Below are positions 16,473 to 25,005 of a DNA stretch of 64,000 nt, piece after piece. The notes beneath the pieces were generated by a model. The model ran no database searches, had not been told where the DNA came from, and saw only the letters and a list, made by a program, of their open reading frames with translations. Both the position numbers and the translations under genes were made by a program. Position 1 is the stretch's first letter. Every line of letters begins with the position of its first letter. The stretch comes from Candidatus Paceibacterota bacterium. Its GTDB lineage: Bacteria > Actinomycetota > Actinomycetes > Nanopelagicales > Nanopelagicaceae. Where the stretch lies: positions 1 to 64,000 of the forward strand of contig DATKUL010000003.1 of the NCBI GenBank assembly GCA_035530615.1, in the 5' to 3' direction.

Positions 16473-17525
16473 CTATTTCTTGTACTTATAAGTGGTTGAT
16501 CGTTGTGCAGTCGGGACTTTGTATCCATTGCACTCAAATGGATAAGCAAGCACCCCTGGTTCAAACTTTGCTGTTGGGGAGAAGCACTTCCAATAGAAAA
16601 AAACATCCCCCTGGACCCAATGAAAATTAGGGTCCCCGTTTTTCACAACTGGACTAAATGAAACATCTCTAACTTTTATTTGGATAGGTGCCTGAGAATG
16701 GATACCCACACTTCCCGTGTATCCAATTAGTTGACCCCTGTTTAGCTTTCGTCCCAGCAGACCTTCGCAAGCTTTTGAGCCTTCAGTAGGTGGGGCCATA
16801 CCGTCGCTATCTGCATAAAACAATCGTCCAGCGGCTCTTGGTGTACCTGGGTAGAGCGGCGCATTGCTGCATAGTTTGTTCTTGTTCATGCCTCGAAGAA
16901 GTGGGGTGTTCTTAAGGTGGTAAATGCAAATTATTAGCCTAGGCCAGTCGCTACTGGTTGACTCAAAACAAAGCCTCAAATCATCAAATGGAGAGTACTC
17001 GACATTAACTTCACCAGTCTTTGGATCCGGACCTGGGTTTATCTTTGTGTCGGCACTTTGATTTTCGAAGCCGATGAGTTTCATGTTGATTGGAGCAAGA
17101 AGTGGCGAACCGACGGGAATTTCGACATTCACCCCAAGCTTTCCCGAATAGATGGGGATATCTGGTGTAAGACCAAACTTTGGTCCAAGCGTTACGAATG
17201 CTGGGTCCATGCCACCAAAAAAGACATCGCTATGATCGTTGATCCCTGCCATATCTTTAGGTGGAGACGTTAGAACTGAAACGATCTTCTTGGCCGAGGA
17301 GGGAGTTGGGTTCGGCGACGGAGCCGAAATCGCTTCTTTCCAAAACAACTTGCCGTTTACCAGAGTGCAGATTTGCAATTTATAATACTGGTTTGTCAGT
17401 GCCCCTATTTTGGTGCAAAAAATGGAAGGCATTTGTGTAGGCATGTCTTTTGCGAGCGCAGGAGTAATCGCCAATTCAGAAATCAGTAGAGTCACAACCG
17501 TAAAAACTAAGGATCTCAGTTTCAC
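16473..17525 (-). CDS. Secreted protein with degenerate M23-like domain (tRNA islet cargo)
   Basis: 350 residues, GTG start. A signal peptide ends PALA-KD, followed by the module FCTKIG...QICTLVNGKLFW and a short Pro/Ser linker. The main domain follows the LytM/M23 order: EIPVGSPLLAPINMKLIGF, LIICIYHLKNTP, NRGQLIGYTGSVGIHSQAPI. The usual G-H-x3-D and final HxH zinc ligands are not kept, so it is probably a non-catalytic wall-binding or regulatory relative. It is similar in order to the protein at 5813-7099. TAGAGT ends 6 nt upstream of the GTG and no ribosome binding site is seen. It is the only gene between the two copies of the tRNA-Arg 3' end. Confidence 0.75.
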   Translation of the reverse strand: MKLRSLVFTVVTLLISELAITPALAKDMPTQMPSIFCTKIGALTNQYYKLQICTLVNGKLFWKEAISAPSPNPTPSSAKKIVSVLTSPPKDMAGINDHSDVFFGGMDPAFVTLGPKFGLTPDIPIYSGKLGVNVEIPVGSPLLAPINMKLIGFENQSADTKINPGPDPKTGEVNVEYSPFDDLRLCFESTSSDWPRLIICIYHLKNTPLLRGMNKNKLCSNAPLYPGTPRAAGRLFYADSDGMAPPTEGSKACEGLLGRKLNRGQLIGYTGSVGIHSQAPIQIKVRDVSFSPVVKNGDPNFHWVQGDVFFYWKCFSPTAKFEPGVLAYPFECNGYKVPTAQRSTTYKYKK

Positions 17526-17531
17526 ATCTAG

Positions 17532-17537
17532 ACTCTA
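17532..17537 (-). promoter_or_regulatory. Predicted leaderless promoter, -10 TAGAGT
   Basis: TAGAGT ends exactly 6 nt before the GTG of the M23-like gene at 16473-17525. Confidence 0.4.
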
Positions 17538-17564
17538 TCTATGTGATTACAGAATTACTACTAG

Positions 17565-17637
17565 TGCGCCCGAAGGGATTCGAACCCCTAACCTTCTGAT
17601 CCGTAGTCAGATGCTCTATCCGTTGAGCTACGGGCGC
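17565..17637 (-). tRNA. tRNA-Arg (anticodon ACG)
   Basis: 73-nt cloverleaf. Acceptor GCGCCCG/CGGGCGC is fully paired, anticodon loop CTACGGA gives ACG (read as ICG), and the T arm contains GGTTCGAATCC. Its 3' end is duplicated at 16367-16382. Confidence 0.96.
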
Positions 17638-17673
17638 TGGTGCTTGGTAAAGCGAGTGAAGCCTACCCGTTTT

Positions 17674-18978
17674 TTATAGCCCGCCCAAACGGAGCAATTC
17701 CTGCTTATCTACAGCCTTTACTCGTGGCTTTCCGAGGGGTTCGCCCTTCGCAATTTCGGCATCGTTGATTAATTCCCATCGGGATTGGGTCACAATCTCG
17801 TGGTTGATAAGTAGTTCGAGAACATCACCCTTGTTCTTTGGGGTAGATGGAAGCGCTTCAACAAGTAGCTTCATAACTTCGCTGGCATCGCTCTTATTCG
17901 TTCCGATTACACCGGATGGTCCGCGCTTCGCCCAACCGACAACATACATATTCGACCCATTGATGCGACCTTCATCGTTTACGACCTTGCCGTTAGCAAA
18001 TGGAATGCCCTCAATCGAAGGAGCTTCATATCCAATAGCAGAAATTACCAGACCGCATTTTATAGTTTTGGTTTCGCCGGTTGGTACTACTTTGCCATCC
18101 ACGATCTTGTTAATACCAAGAACTATTTCTTCAACCTTCTCTCCGCCGTGAATTTCAAGCGGAGCAAGGAAGAATTGAAATTCAAATGTACGTTCGCGGG
18201 ATTTCGGCTCACTGTTTGCAATCAATTCCATCGCTGTCAGATTGCTCTTCACATCTTTCCCTGGATTTTCGCCAACTCTCGCGAGTGCGGCTGCAATCTC
18301 TACTTTGTCCATAATCACGTTGGTGTGCTCGAGTTTTGGAAGTTCCCGAAGTTCAGGAGCGGTGAATGCCGCGTGCTCGGGGCCGCGGCGAGCGCAGAGG
18401 ATCACCTTGCGGATAGCGCTCTTGCGAAGAACGTCGATTGCGTGGTCCGCGGTATCGGTCGTATCCAACTCCGCTGGTTCGAGGGCGAGCATTCGCGCGA
18501 CATCCATTGCAACGTTGCCTGCGCCGATAACGACTGCGGTATCGCAATCAACTGGAAATATGAGATCTTTAAAATCTGGATGGCCGTTATACCAAGGCAC
18601 GAAGTCGGCCGCAGAGAGTGAGCCAAAGAGTCCTTCGCCAGGAATGCCAAGTTTGCGACCGAGTGAAGACCCAGTTGCAATTACAACTGCGTCGTACCTA
18701 TCTACTAGTTCTTGCGTTGTGATATCGGTACCGAGTTCGACATTGCCAAAAAGCCGGAAATTGCCAGCGTTGGCGACCTTTTCGAAGACCTTGGAAACGG
18801 TCTTGATCTTTGGATGATCAGGTGCGACGCCACTTCGAACCAGGCCCCAAGGAGTTGGGAGGCGCTCAATCATGTCGATCGCGAAATCACGATCTTCGGT
18901 GGCTAGATTTTGTAGAGCTTGTGCTGCAAAGTACCCCGCAGGTCCTGCACCAACTATCGCTACCCGAAACGTTGTCAT
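17674..18978 (-). CDS. fprA: Ferredoxin--NADP(+) reductase, FprA/adrenodoxin reductase type
   Basis: 434 residues from the ATG at 18978, which has GGGAAAGG about 10 nt upstream; a GTG three codons earlier is less well placed. FRVAIVGAGPAGYFAAQAL binds FAD. TPWGLVRSGVAPDHPKIK is the characteristic adrenodoxin-reductase segment. VVIGAGNVAMDVARML is the NADP fold, and YVVGWAKRGPSGVIGTNK near the C-terminus completes the set. It moves electrons between NADPH and ferredoxin in the cytoplasm. Single gene on the minus strand. Confidence 0.92.
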   Translation of the reverse strand: MTTFRVAIVGAGPAGYFAAQALQNLATEDRDFAIDMIERLPTPWGLVRSGVAPDHPKIKTVSKVFEKVANAGNFRLFGNVELGTDITTQELVDRYDAVVIATGSSLGRKLGIPGEGLFGSLSAADFVPWYNGHPDFKDLIFPVDCDTAVVIGAGNVAMDVARMLALEPAELDTTDTADHAIDVLRKSAIRKVILCARRGPEHAAFTAPELRELPKLEHTNVIMDKVEIAAALARVGENPGKDVKSNLTAMELIANSEPKSRERTFEFQFFLAPLEIHGGEKVEEIVLGINKIVDGKVVPTGETKTIKCGLVISAIGYEAPSIEGIPFANGKVVNDEGRINGSNMYVVGWAKRGPSGVIGTNKSDASEVMKLLVEALPSTPKNKGDVLELLINHEIVTQSRWELINDAEIAKGEPLGKPRVKAVDKQELLRLGGL

Positions 18979-19177
18979 ATAGCGCACGCCTTTCCCGTAT
19001 TGCTACCAGAGTAAGCCTCTACCTTCAGGCCATTCGCGAATTCTATCGACTAGGAAAGTCCGTGATGATAGAGGTCTCGCTATGTTCTTCGTCTCTTGTG
19101 GCGAAAAGGAGACTTACCCTCTTCATGTCTCCCGCACCTTGCGTCCAGGGAGAGTCCGGGACAATTTCCAATTTCCT

Positions 19178-19483
19178 TTACGCTCGATTCCATGAATATT
19201 CTCTTTCAATCTTCGAAACCTGGACTTGATATTCCTCGTAAAAGTGCTCTCGTCCCAGTCTCTGTGCCTCTAGGTGCTCGTTTAATTGCTTCCAACGAGC
19301 AATCGCTTCCGCACTCTCAAAGTAAGAAATAGTCACACCTTTTCGGGACTCTGCATCACGGAAACCAATATGTCTTACATATCCGTCAATATCTTTAACC
19401 AACGCTTCCATTTTTTCTGACCACTCGGAATACAGGTCCTGTTCCTCAAGAGTGCGAATGGATGTAAATATGACTGCGTACAT
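19178..19483 (-). CDS. Antibiotic biosynthesis monooxygenase (ABM)-domain protein
   Basis: 101 residues forming one ABM dimeric alpha/beta barrel unit: YAVIFTSIRTL is the first strand, then GYVRHIGFRDAESRKGVTIS and YFESAEAIARWKQLNEHLEA. The spacing between W-K and H matches small quinol or heme-degrading monooxygenase relatives. The reaction cannot be assigned. AAGGA lies about 9 nt before the start. Confidence 0.82.
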   Translation of the reverse strand: MYAVIFTSIRTLEEQDLYSEWSEKMEALVKDIDGYVRHIGFRDAESRKGVTISYFESAEAIARWKQLNEHLEAQRLGREHFYEEYQVQVSKIEREYSWNRA

Positions 19484-19656
19484 GATTATTGTCCTTAACC
19501 CAGTTGGCTTGTAATTACGACTCGTATGAAATATTACCCATGAGCGAGATTAACAAAACGAAAAGGTCTCTTGCTTGGTGTTTATTACTTGAGCAAGAAC
19601 TAGGAAGGTTATATCTTCCTGAGCAGCAATGAATTACAGCCCCACGCTCAAACTGG

Positions 19657-19747
19657 CGGAGACGAGAGGATTTGAACCTCCGAGACCCTTTAACAGGTCT
19701 ACCTCATTAGCAGTGAGGCGCACTCGACCGGGCTATGCGACGTCTCC
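19657..19747 (-). tRNA. tRNA-Ser (anticodon GCT)
   Basis: 91-nt class II tRNA with a long variable arm. Acceptor GGAGACG/CGTCTCC, anticodon loop CTGCTAA (GCT, codons AGC and AGT), T arm GGTTCAAATCC, discriminator G. Confidence 0.96.
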
Positions 19748-19791
19748 GAGTACGAGGGGAGTTTACAGGTAAAAGGCGGTTGGATTTACTT

Positions 19792-21582
19792 CTATTGGAG
19801 GTTCTTCTCCAACGTTGCAAGTTGGTCGGAGAGTTCCGACGGCAGTTTCTCGCCGATCGTGCCAAACCACTCTCTTATGAGAGGTAATTCGTGACGCCAT
19901 TCGTCCTGATCGATATTGAGTGCGGCATCAAGTTTCTCAGTAGTGAGCTCTAAGCCATCAATATCGAGACCTTCGGTAGTTGGTACCAGACCAATTGCCG
20001 TCGACCTAGAGGAAATCTTGCCCTCAACCTGCTCAATAGCCCACTTAATGATGCGAGAGTTCTCGCCATAACCAGGCCAGAGGAAACTACCGTCTTTGTC
20101 ACGTCGGAACCAGTTGACGTAAAAAATCTTCGGCAATTTGGTGTTGTCGTGAATCTTTCCAAGATTGATCCAGTGCTTCAAGTAATCACCAACGTGATAA
20201 CCAATAAATGGAAGCATCGCGAATGGATCGCGGCGTACAACTCCCACAGCACCAGTCGCGGCCGCAGTTGTTTCGGATGAAAGAGTCGCACCCATAAAGA
20301 CTCCATGATTCCAATCGCGCGATTGCGTCACGAGAGGAATAGTGGTCTTACGTCGACCGCCCATTAAAATTACAGAAATTGGAACACCTTCGGGACTTTG
20401 CCACTCTGGCGCGATAATCGGACATTGATCGGCGGGAGTACAGAAACGCGCGTTTGGATGGGAAGACAATTCACCGTTGCCGGGTGTCCAGTCGCGGTGT
20501 TTCCAATCAATTAAATGTGCCGGTGGGGTCTCCGTCATTCCTTCCCACCAAATGTCGCCATCATCAGTGAGCGCGACGTTAGTGAAAATTGAATTTCCCT
20601 TATCAATCATTTTCATCGCATTGGAGTTGGTATTCCACCCAGTGCCTGGCGCCACGCCAAAAAATCCTGATTCTGGATTGGAGGCGTAGAGATGTCCATC
20701 ATCTCCGAAGCGCATCCAAGCGATGTCATCGCCAATTGTTTCCACTTTCCATCCTCGAACTGTCGGTTCGAGCATTGCAAGGTTTGTCTTGCCGCAGGCT
20801 GACGGGAATGCAGCAGCAAGGTAGTGAACGTTCCGCTCCGGAGTTGTCACCTTGAGAATAAGCATGTGCTCTGCAAGCCATCCTTCTTCGCGACCGATGA
20901 CAGAGGCAATACGAAGTGAGTAGCACTTCTTTCCAAGCAGAGCGTTTCCGCCATAACCAGATCCGTACGACCAGATCGCCAAATCATCTGGGAACTGAAC
21001 AATGTACTTAGTTTCATTGCAGGGCCACGGCACATCGCTCTGACCTGGATTGAGCGGAGCACCGACAGAGTGGAGCGCTTCAACGAATATTCCGGTTGAC
21101 CCGATCCGCTCCAGTGCGGCTGTTCCCATGCGGGTCATAATGCGCATTGATGCAACAACGTAGGCACTGTCGGTGATTTGAACGCCAAATTTTGAATGCG
21201 GTGAATTTAGGGGACCCATACAGAAAGGAATGACGTACATCGTGCGACCGCGCATTGAGCCGCGAAAGAGGTCGGTTAGAGTCTTCTTCATCTCAGTGGG
21301 CGCAACCCAGTTATTTGTTGGACCGGCATCGCTCTCGTTTTCCGAGCAGATGAACGTCCGATCCTCAACTCGGGCAACGTCACTTGGGTCGGAGAACGCC
21401 AAGAATGAATTCGGTTTCGCCTTCAACCGAACCATCGTGCCTTTGTCAACGAGCTCTTGAGTGATTTGGTTCCACTCATCCTCTGAACCCGTGCACCAAT
21501 GAATTGAATCTGGCTGGGTGAGTTGAGCAACCTCGTCCACCCATGCGTTCAGCTTGGTATTGGTCGTTGACATTATTGTCAT
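19792..21582 (-). CDS. pckG: Phosphoenolpyruvate carboxykinase (GTP)
   Basis: 596 residues, full length for the GTP-dependent class. It interconverts oxaloacetate and PEP with GTP/GDP for gluconeogenesis or anaplerosis. The hyper-reactive Cys P-loop [12 protein letters not shown], the nucleotide-binding IGDDIAWM and the [14 protein letters not shown] segment are present. GGAGG lies exactly 5 nt before the ATG at 21582, so that start is preferred to the ATG three codons on. Divergent from the aminopeptidase gene. Confidence 0.97.
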   Translation of the reverse strand: MTIMSTTNTKLNAWVDEVAQLTQPDSIHWCTGSEDEWNQITQELVDKGTMVRLKAKPNSFLAFSDPSDVARVEDRTFICSENESDAGPTNNWVAPTEMKKTLTDLFRGSMRGRTMYVIPFCMGPLNSPHSKFGVQITDSAYVVASMRIMTRMGTAALERIGSTGIFVEALHSVGAPLNPGQSDVPWPCNETKYIVQFPDDLAIWSYGSGYGGNALLGKKCYSLRIASVIGREEGWLAEHMLILKVTTPERNVHYLAAAFPSACGKTNLAMLEPTVRGWKVETIGDDIAWMRFGDDGHLYASNPESGFFGVAPGTGWNTNSNAMKMIDKGNSIFTNVALTDDGDIWWEGMTETPPAHLIDWKHRDWTPGNGELSSHPNARFCTPADQCPIIAPEWQSPEGVPISVILMGGRRKTTIPLVTQSRDWNHGVFMGATLSSETTAAATGAVGVVRRDPFAMLPFIGYHVGDYLKHWINLGKIHDNTKLPKIFYVNWFRRDKDGSFLWPGYGENSRIIKWAIEQVEGKISSRSTAIGLVPTTEGLDIDGLELTTEKLDAALNIDQDEWRHELPLIREWFGTIGEKLPSELSDQLATLEKNLQ

Positions 21583-21731
21583 TAAAACCTCCGAAGTAGA
21601 TTTATTTCCAACTGTAGTTAGGGCATTCGGTCCGTACCTAAGCCAGCGACATTACCTGAATTTTTGAGTACTGATTGGTAGAGCCTAGGCTGTATTTCAA
21701 GCGCGTATTACGTATGTCACACCAAAAGTTG

Positions 21732-21737
21732 TACCCT
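21732..21737 (+). promoter_or_regulatory. Predicted leaderless promoter, -10 TACCCT
   Basis: TACCCT ends 6 nt before the ATG of the Xaa-Pro aminopeptidase gene, and no ribosome binding site is present. The same hexamer precedes crgA. Confidence 0.5.
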
Positions 21738-21743
21738 TAGCGA

Positions 21744-23189
21744 ATGAATGAAAAGGCAACGACGCCCGCAGTAAACGAACGTAACTATGACGAACCCGTG
21801 CAAGATGCTTATGCGGAGTTCATGAAAACAGGTTGGGCCGAGTCCCACCTCAATGGCCTGGCAGCGGCGCCCGCCGTCCCTTGGTGTGTTCCGCGTCGAG
21901 AAGCGCTCTCAAAAACTTTCCCTGGGATCCGCCTAGTTATTCCGGCAGGTAATTTTAAAGTTCGCAGCAACGACAGTGATTACAACTACCGCCCGTACTC
22001 TGCATTCGCCTATTACACAGGTGTGCATGGGATTGAGGCGATAGCTGATTCGGTTCTTGTTATGGAGCCAACAGATTCTGGACATTTACCTCTTCTATTT
22101 ATCCATCCTCGATCTACGCGCGATACGGATGCTTTCTTCCGTGATGCAAGGTATGGCGAACTTTGGGTGGGTCGACGGTTCACTCTCGATGAGGCGCAAG
22201 TTCGATATGAAATCGAAACTCGTCACCTCGACACTCTTGCAGCGCTACTTGAGGAGAAGAATGAAACCCTCCTTATCCGTGGGGAAGATTCCTCACTCGA
22301 CTCGAAAATTGCCGCTCATGATCGCGACAAGGAATTCCTCACCTTCGTATCAGAGGCCCGAATCATTAAAGACAAGTATGAAATTGATGAACTACAAGAA
22401 GCGTGCGATTCGACGGCCCGCGGCTTCTCCGACTTGGTTCGCGCTATCCCAGCTGCAGTAAAAACTCGCAAAGGCGAGCGGGTGATTGAGGCCGCTTTCT
22501 TCGGACGAGCACGCATCGAAGGCAACGACACTGGTTACAACACGATCGCGGCTGCTGGTGCACATGCCTGTGTACTCCATTGGATCCGCAACGACGGGGA
22601 TCTACGCCCAGGCGAACTCATTCTGGTTGATGCCGGTGTTGAACGAGAGTCGTACTACACCGCCGATGTGACCCGCACTCTTCCTATTAGTGGAAAATTC
22701 TCGCCAGCCCAACGTTCCCTTTACATGTTGGTCTATGAAGCACAGAAAGCAGGATTTGCCGCCGTTAAACCTGGTGCAGACTGGACATCCATAAATCTTG
22801 CAGCTCAGAAAGTATTGGCTCAAGGCTTGGTCGACATGGGAATCCTTACCATTAGCGCCGAAGAATCCTTAAGACCTGAAATGGGACTGCACCGCAGGTG
22901 GACATTGCACGGGGTTAGCCACATGTTGGGCTTGGATGTCCACGACTGCTCGCAAGCTCGGAAAGATCATTATTCAGAAGGCACACTCGAGGTGGGCATG
23001 GTTTTGACAGTAGAGCCCGGGCTCTACATCCAACCTGATGATGAACTCTTTGCGCCAGAATTCCGCGGCATCGGTATCCGTATTGAAGACGATGTTGTTG
23101 TCACAGAGGACGGTTGCAGAATCCTTAGCAATGGACTTCCGCGCCATCCGGATGAGATTGAGAAGTGGATGGGTACTTTATTAAGCTAG
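21744..23189 (+). CDS. pepP: Xaa-Pro aminopeptidase (M24B)
   Basis: 481 residues. The N-terminal domain (about 1-190) is the creatinase/prolidase-N type, with NYRPYSAFAYYTGVHG. The pita-bread catalytic domain keeps all five metal ligands: Asp in LVDAGVE, Asp in YYTADVTRTLP, His in HGVSHMLGLDVHD, Glu in TVEPGLYI and Glu in GIRIEDDVVV. It removes N-terminal residues before proline in the cytoplasm. Two ATG codons lie 4 nt apart; only the first is in frame and it has the leaderless -10 box. Confidence 0.95.
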   Translation: MNEKATTPAVNERNYDEPVQDAYAEFMKTGWAESHLNGLAAAPAVPWCVPRREALSKTFPGIRLVIPAGNFKVRSNDSDYNYRPYSAFAYYTGVHGIEAIADSVLVMEPTDSGHLPLLFIHPRSTRDTDAFFRDARYGELWVGRRFTLDEAQVRYEIETRHLDTLAALLEEKNETLLIRGEDSSLDSKIAAHDRDKEFLTFVSEARIIKDKYEIDELQEACDSTARGFSDLVRAIPAAVKTRKGERVIEAAFFGRARIEGNDTGYNTIAAAGAHACVLHWIRNDGDLRPGELILVDAGVERESYYTADVTRTLPISGKFSPAQRSLYMLVYEAQKAGFAAVKPGADWTSINLAAQKVLAQGLVDMGILTISAEESLRPEMGLHRRWTLHGVSHMLGLDVHDCSQARKDHYSEGTLEVGMVLTVEPGLYIQPDDELFAPEFRGIGIRIEDDVVVTEDGCRILSNGLPRHPDEIEKWMGTLLS

Positions 23190-23516
23190 CTGTATTCCAA
23201 TCCAAGCAGCGCCGATTCCGAACGTTAGAGATACAAACAGATTAAGCGCTGCACTTTTATATTGCTTCAGTTCAAAGGCTAGATAGAGATCCAGAATGAA
23301 AGTGGACCATGTGGTAAATGCGCCCGTAAAACCCAATCCAATAAATGCATGAAAATTTTCGCTAGAACCGATACTTAAACCAAGAATCAAAGACCCCAGG
23401 ACATTTATAAGAGTAATGCCATACGGATACTTGAGAAATCTACGTAAGTAAAGATCGAGCGCGTAGCGGGCGGGGGCTCCAATTCCGGCACCAATAATTA
23501 CGTATAAAGCTTTCAT
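23181..23516 (-). CDS. crcB: Fluoride ion channel FluC/CrcB, subunit A
   Basis: 111 residues with four membrane segments. GAGIGAPARYALDLYLRR near the N-terminus and LGLSIGSSENFHAFIGLGF then TGAFTTWSTFILDL are the family landmarks, with the Phe-box region in the third helix. It exports toxic fluoride. It overlaps the preceding crcB by 4 bp (ATGA). Two adjacent, divergent copies in Gram-positive bacteria usually form one heterodimeric channel. Converges on pepP with a 9-bp overlap. Confidence 0.9.
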   Translation of the reverse strand: MKALYVIIGAGIGAPARYALDLYLRRFLKYPYGITLINVLGSLILGLSIGSSENFHAFIGLGFTGAFTTWSTFILDLYLAFELKQYKSAALNLFVSLTFGIGAAWIGIQLA

Positions 23517-23848
23517 GCTCGCTCGGGTACTACTTTGCGAGAAAGAGGAATAACGACTGCAATCACCAACAAGCTAAGTAGAAGAGTTTGAATTATGTAA
23601 CCAACTCCTCCGCTCGAAGGTTCGACGCTTTGATATGCAAATGCCGAGAAGGTCGTTAGCCCACCACAGAAACCGGGAAGAAGTAGATGTCGCAATGCGT
23701 CAGTCCCGTGTCGCTCCATAAGAACGAGAAAGAAAGCGGCCAGTGCTACACCGATGAGGTTGGCAACAAGAGTTCCCACACGAGTCTGATCAAATTCGAC
23801 AGAAAGTGTCCAACGAACGAGTGAACCAGCGATACCACCCAATCCCAC
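23513..23848 (-). CDS. crcB: Fluoride ion channel FluC/CrcB, subunit B
   Basis: Four-helix CrcB protein: GLGGIAGSLVRWTLS, GTLVANLIGVALAAFF, LLPGFCGGLTTFSAFA. Coordinates use the GTG at 23848, giving about 111 residues, close to family length. The frame is open upstream to a TTG at 23992 inside the preceding holin-like gene, and family alignment suggests a few extra N-terminal residues, so the true start may be a non-standard codon near 23880. It is followed by its partner crcB with an ATGA overlap. Confidence 0.82.
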   Translation of the reverse strand: MGLGGIAGSLVRWTLSVEFDQTRVGTLVANLIGVALAAFFLVLMERHGTDALRHLLLPGFCGGLTTFSAFAYQSVEPSSGGVGYIIQTLLLSLLVIAVVIPLSRKVVPERA

Positions 23849-23877
23849 CCAAACGAAAGCGGACCAGCGGGTAGAAA

Positions 23878-24231
23878 TTAAAATGACGTTCTCTTGGAAT
23901 ATAGGCCGCGAAGAAGAGCGCTGACAATGCTGATCATTAAGCTTGCGAAGAGCGCTGACCAGAAATCCTTGATATCTAGCGCAGTGCTCCAACGCGCCGT
24001 CAGTGCGAGCATCGCGGTATTGATGATGAAGATGAAGAGACCAAAGGTAAGGATCGTGATCGGAAAGGTCAGCACCTTCACGATAGAGCCGAAAACGGCG
24101 TTAATGAGGCCGAAGAGAAGCGCCACCCACAAATAGGTGCCGGCACCTCCATTAACGGTGATTCCAGGGACAACGGCGGTTGCCGCCCAAATTGCTAAAG
24201 CAAGTGCGGCCCAACGAAGTATCAAACGCAT
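23878..24231 (-). CDS. Phage holin family 4 superfamily IV membrane protein
   Basis: 117 residues, four hydrophobic helices. LALAIWAATAVVPGITVNGG, then LFGLINAVFGSIVKVLTFPI and LTFGLFIFIINTAMLALTA match the widespread chromosomal family named after phage holins (PF04020 type). Its job in chromosomes is not established. It starts 3 bp after the sdhB stop and may be cotranscribed with the succinate dehydrogenase genes. Confidence 0.85.
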   Translation of the reverse strand: MRLILRWAALALAIWAATAVVPGITVNGGAGTYLWVALLFGLINAVFGSIVKVLTFPITILTFGLFIFIINTAMLALTARWSTALDIKDFWSALFASLMISIVSALLRGLYSKRTSF

Positions 24232-24234
24232 GTA

Positions 24235-25005
24235 TTAAACAATACCCTCACGTTTGCGAATTTTGGAGCCTAACCACCGAATTGGATCGTACTTTACGTC
24301 CACTACACGCTCTTTCATCGGAATAATTGCGTTGTCGGTGATTCGGATGTGCTCTGGGCAGACTTCAGTACAGCACTTGGTGATGTTGCACATCCCAAGT
24401 CCATGTTCTTCCTGAGCATTCTGCTTTCGATTGCGCAAGATATCAAGTGGATGCATGTCGAGCTCAGCCAGGCGGATGAAGAAACGAGGACCAGCAAAGG
24501 ATTTCTTGTTCTCCTCGTGATCTCGGATGACGTGACAGGTGTCTTGGCAGAGAAAACATTCAATGCATTTGCGGAATTCCTGGCTTCGCTCCACGTCCAC
24601 CTGCTGCATCCGATATTCACCAGGCTTGAGATCTGCCGGGCCTTCAAAGGCCGGAACTTCCATCGCCTTCTTGAAGTTGAAGGAAACATCAGTAACAAGG
24701 TCGCGAATGACAGGGAAAGCACGAAGAGGTGTAACTGTGATGGTCTCGTCCTCTTCAAACATGTTCATGCGGGTCATGCATGCAAGACGTGGCTTGCCAT
24801 TTATCTCCATAGAGCAAGATCCACATTTTCCAGCCTTGCAGTTCCAGCGGACTGCCAAGTCAGACATCTGCGTCGCCTGAACACGGTGGATAACATCGAG
24901 TATTACTTCGCCCTCATTGGCTTCCACTTCAACATCTTGAAGTCCGCCGTCTTTAGAGTCTCCGCGCCAGATTCGCAGTTTGACCATCTTCTTAATCGCG
25001 CTCAC
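24235..25005 (-). CDS. sdhB: Succinate dehydrogenase iron-sulfur subunit
   Basis: 256 residues. The N-terminal ferredoxin domain has CKAGKCGSCSMEINGKPRLAC for the 2Fe-2S cluster. The C-terminal domain has CIECFLCQDTC and CNITKCCTEVCPEHI for the 4Fe-4S and 3Fe-4S clusters. It carries electrons from the flavin to the membrane anchor in complex II. It overlaps sdhA by 4 bp (ATGA). The gene is third in the operon sdhC, sdhA, sdhB. Confidence 0.96.
   Translation of the reverse strand: MSAIKKMVKLRIWRGDSKDGGLQDVEVEANEGEVILDVIHRVQATQMSDLAVRWNCKAGKCGSCSMEINGKPRLACMTRMNMFEEDETITVTPLRAFPVIRDLVTDVSFNFKKAMEVPAFEGPADLKPGEYRMQQVDVERSQEFRKCIECFLCQDTCHVIRDHEENKKSFAGPRFFIRLAELDMHPLDILRNRKQNAQEEHGLGMCNITKCCTEVCPEHIRITDNAIIPMKERVVDVKYDPIRWLGSKIRKREGIV

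Noticed and set aside
19082-19195. 37-codon plus-strand frame starting MFFVSCGEKE
   Set aside because: Plausible composition, but it runs into the 3' end of the convergent ABM gene, has no clear ribosome binding site spacing and matches nothing I know.
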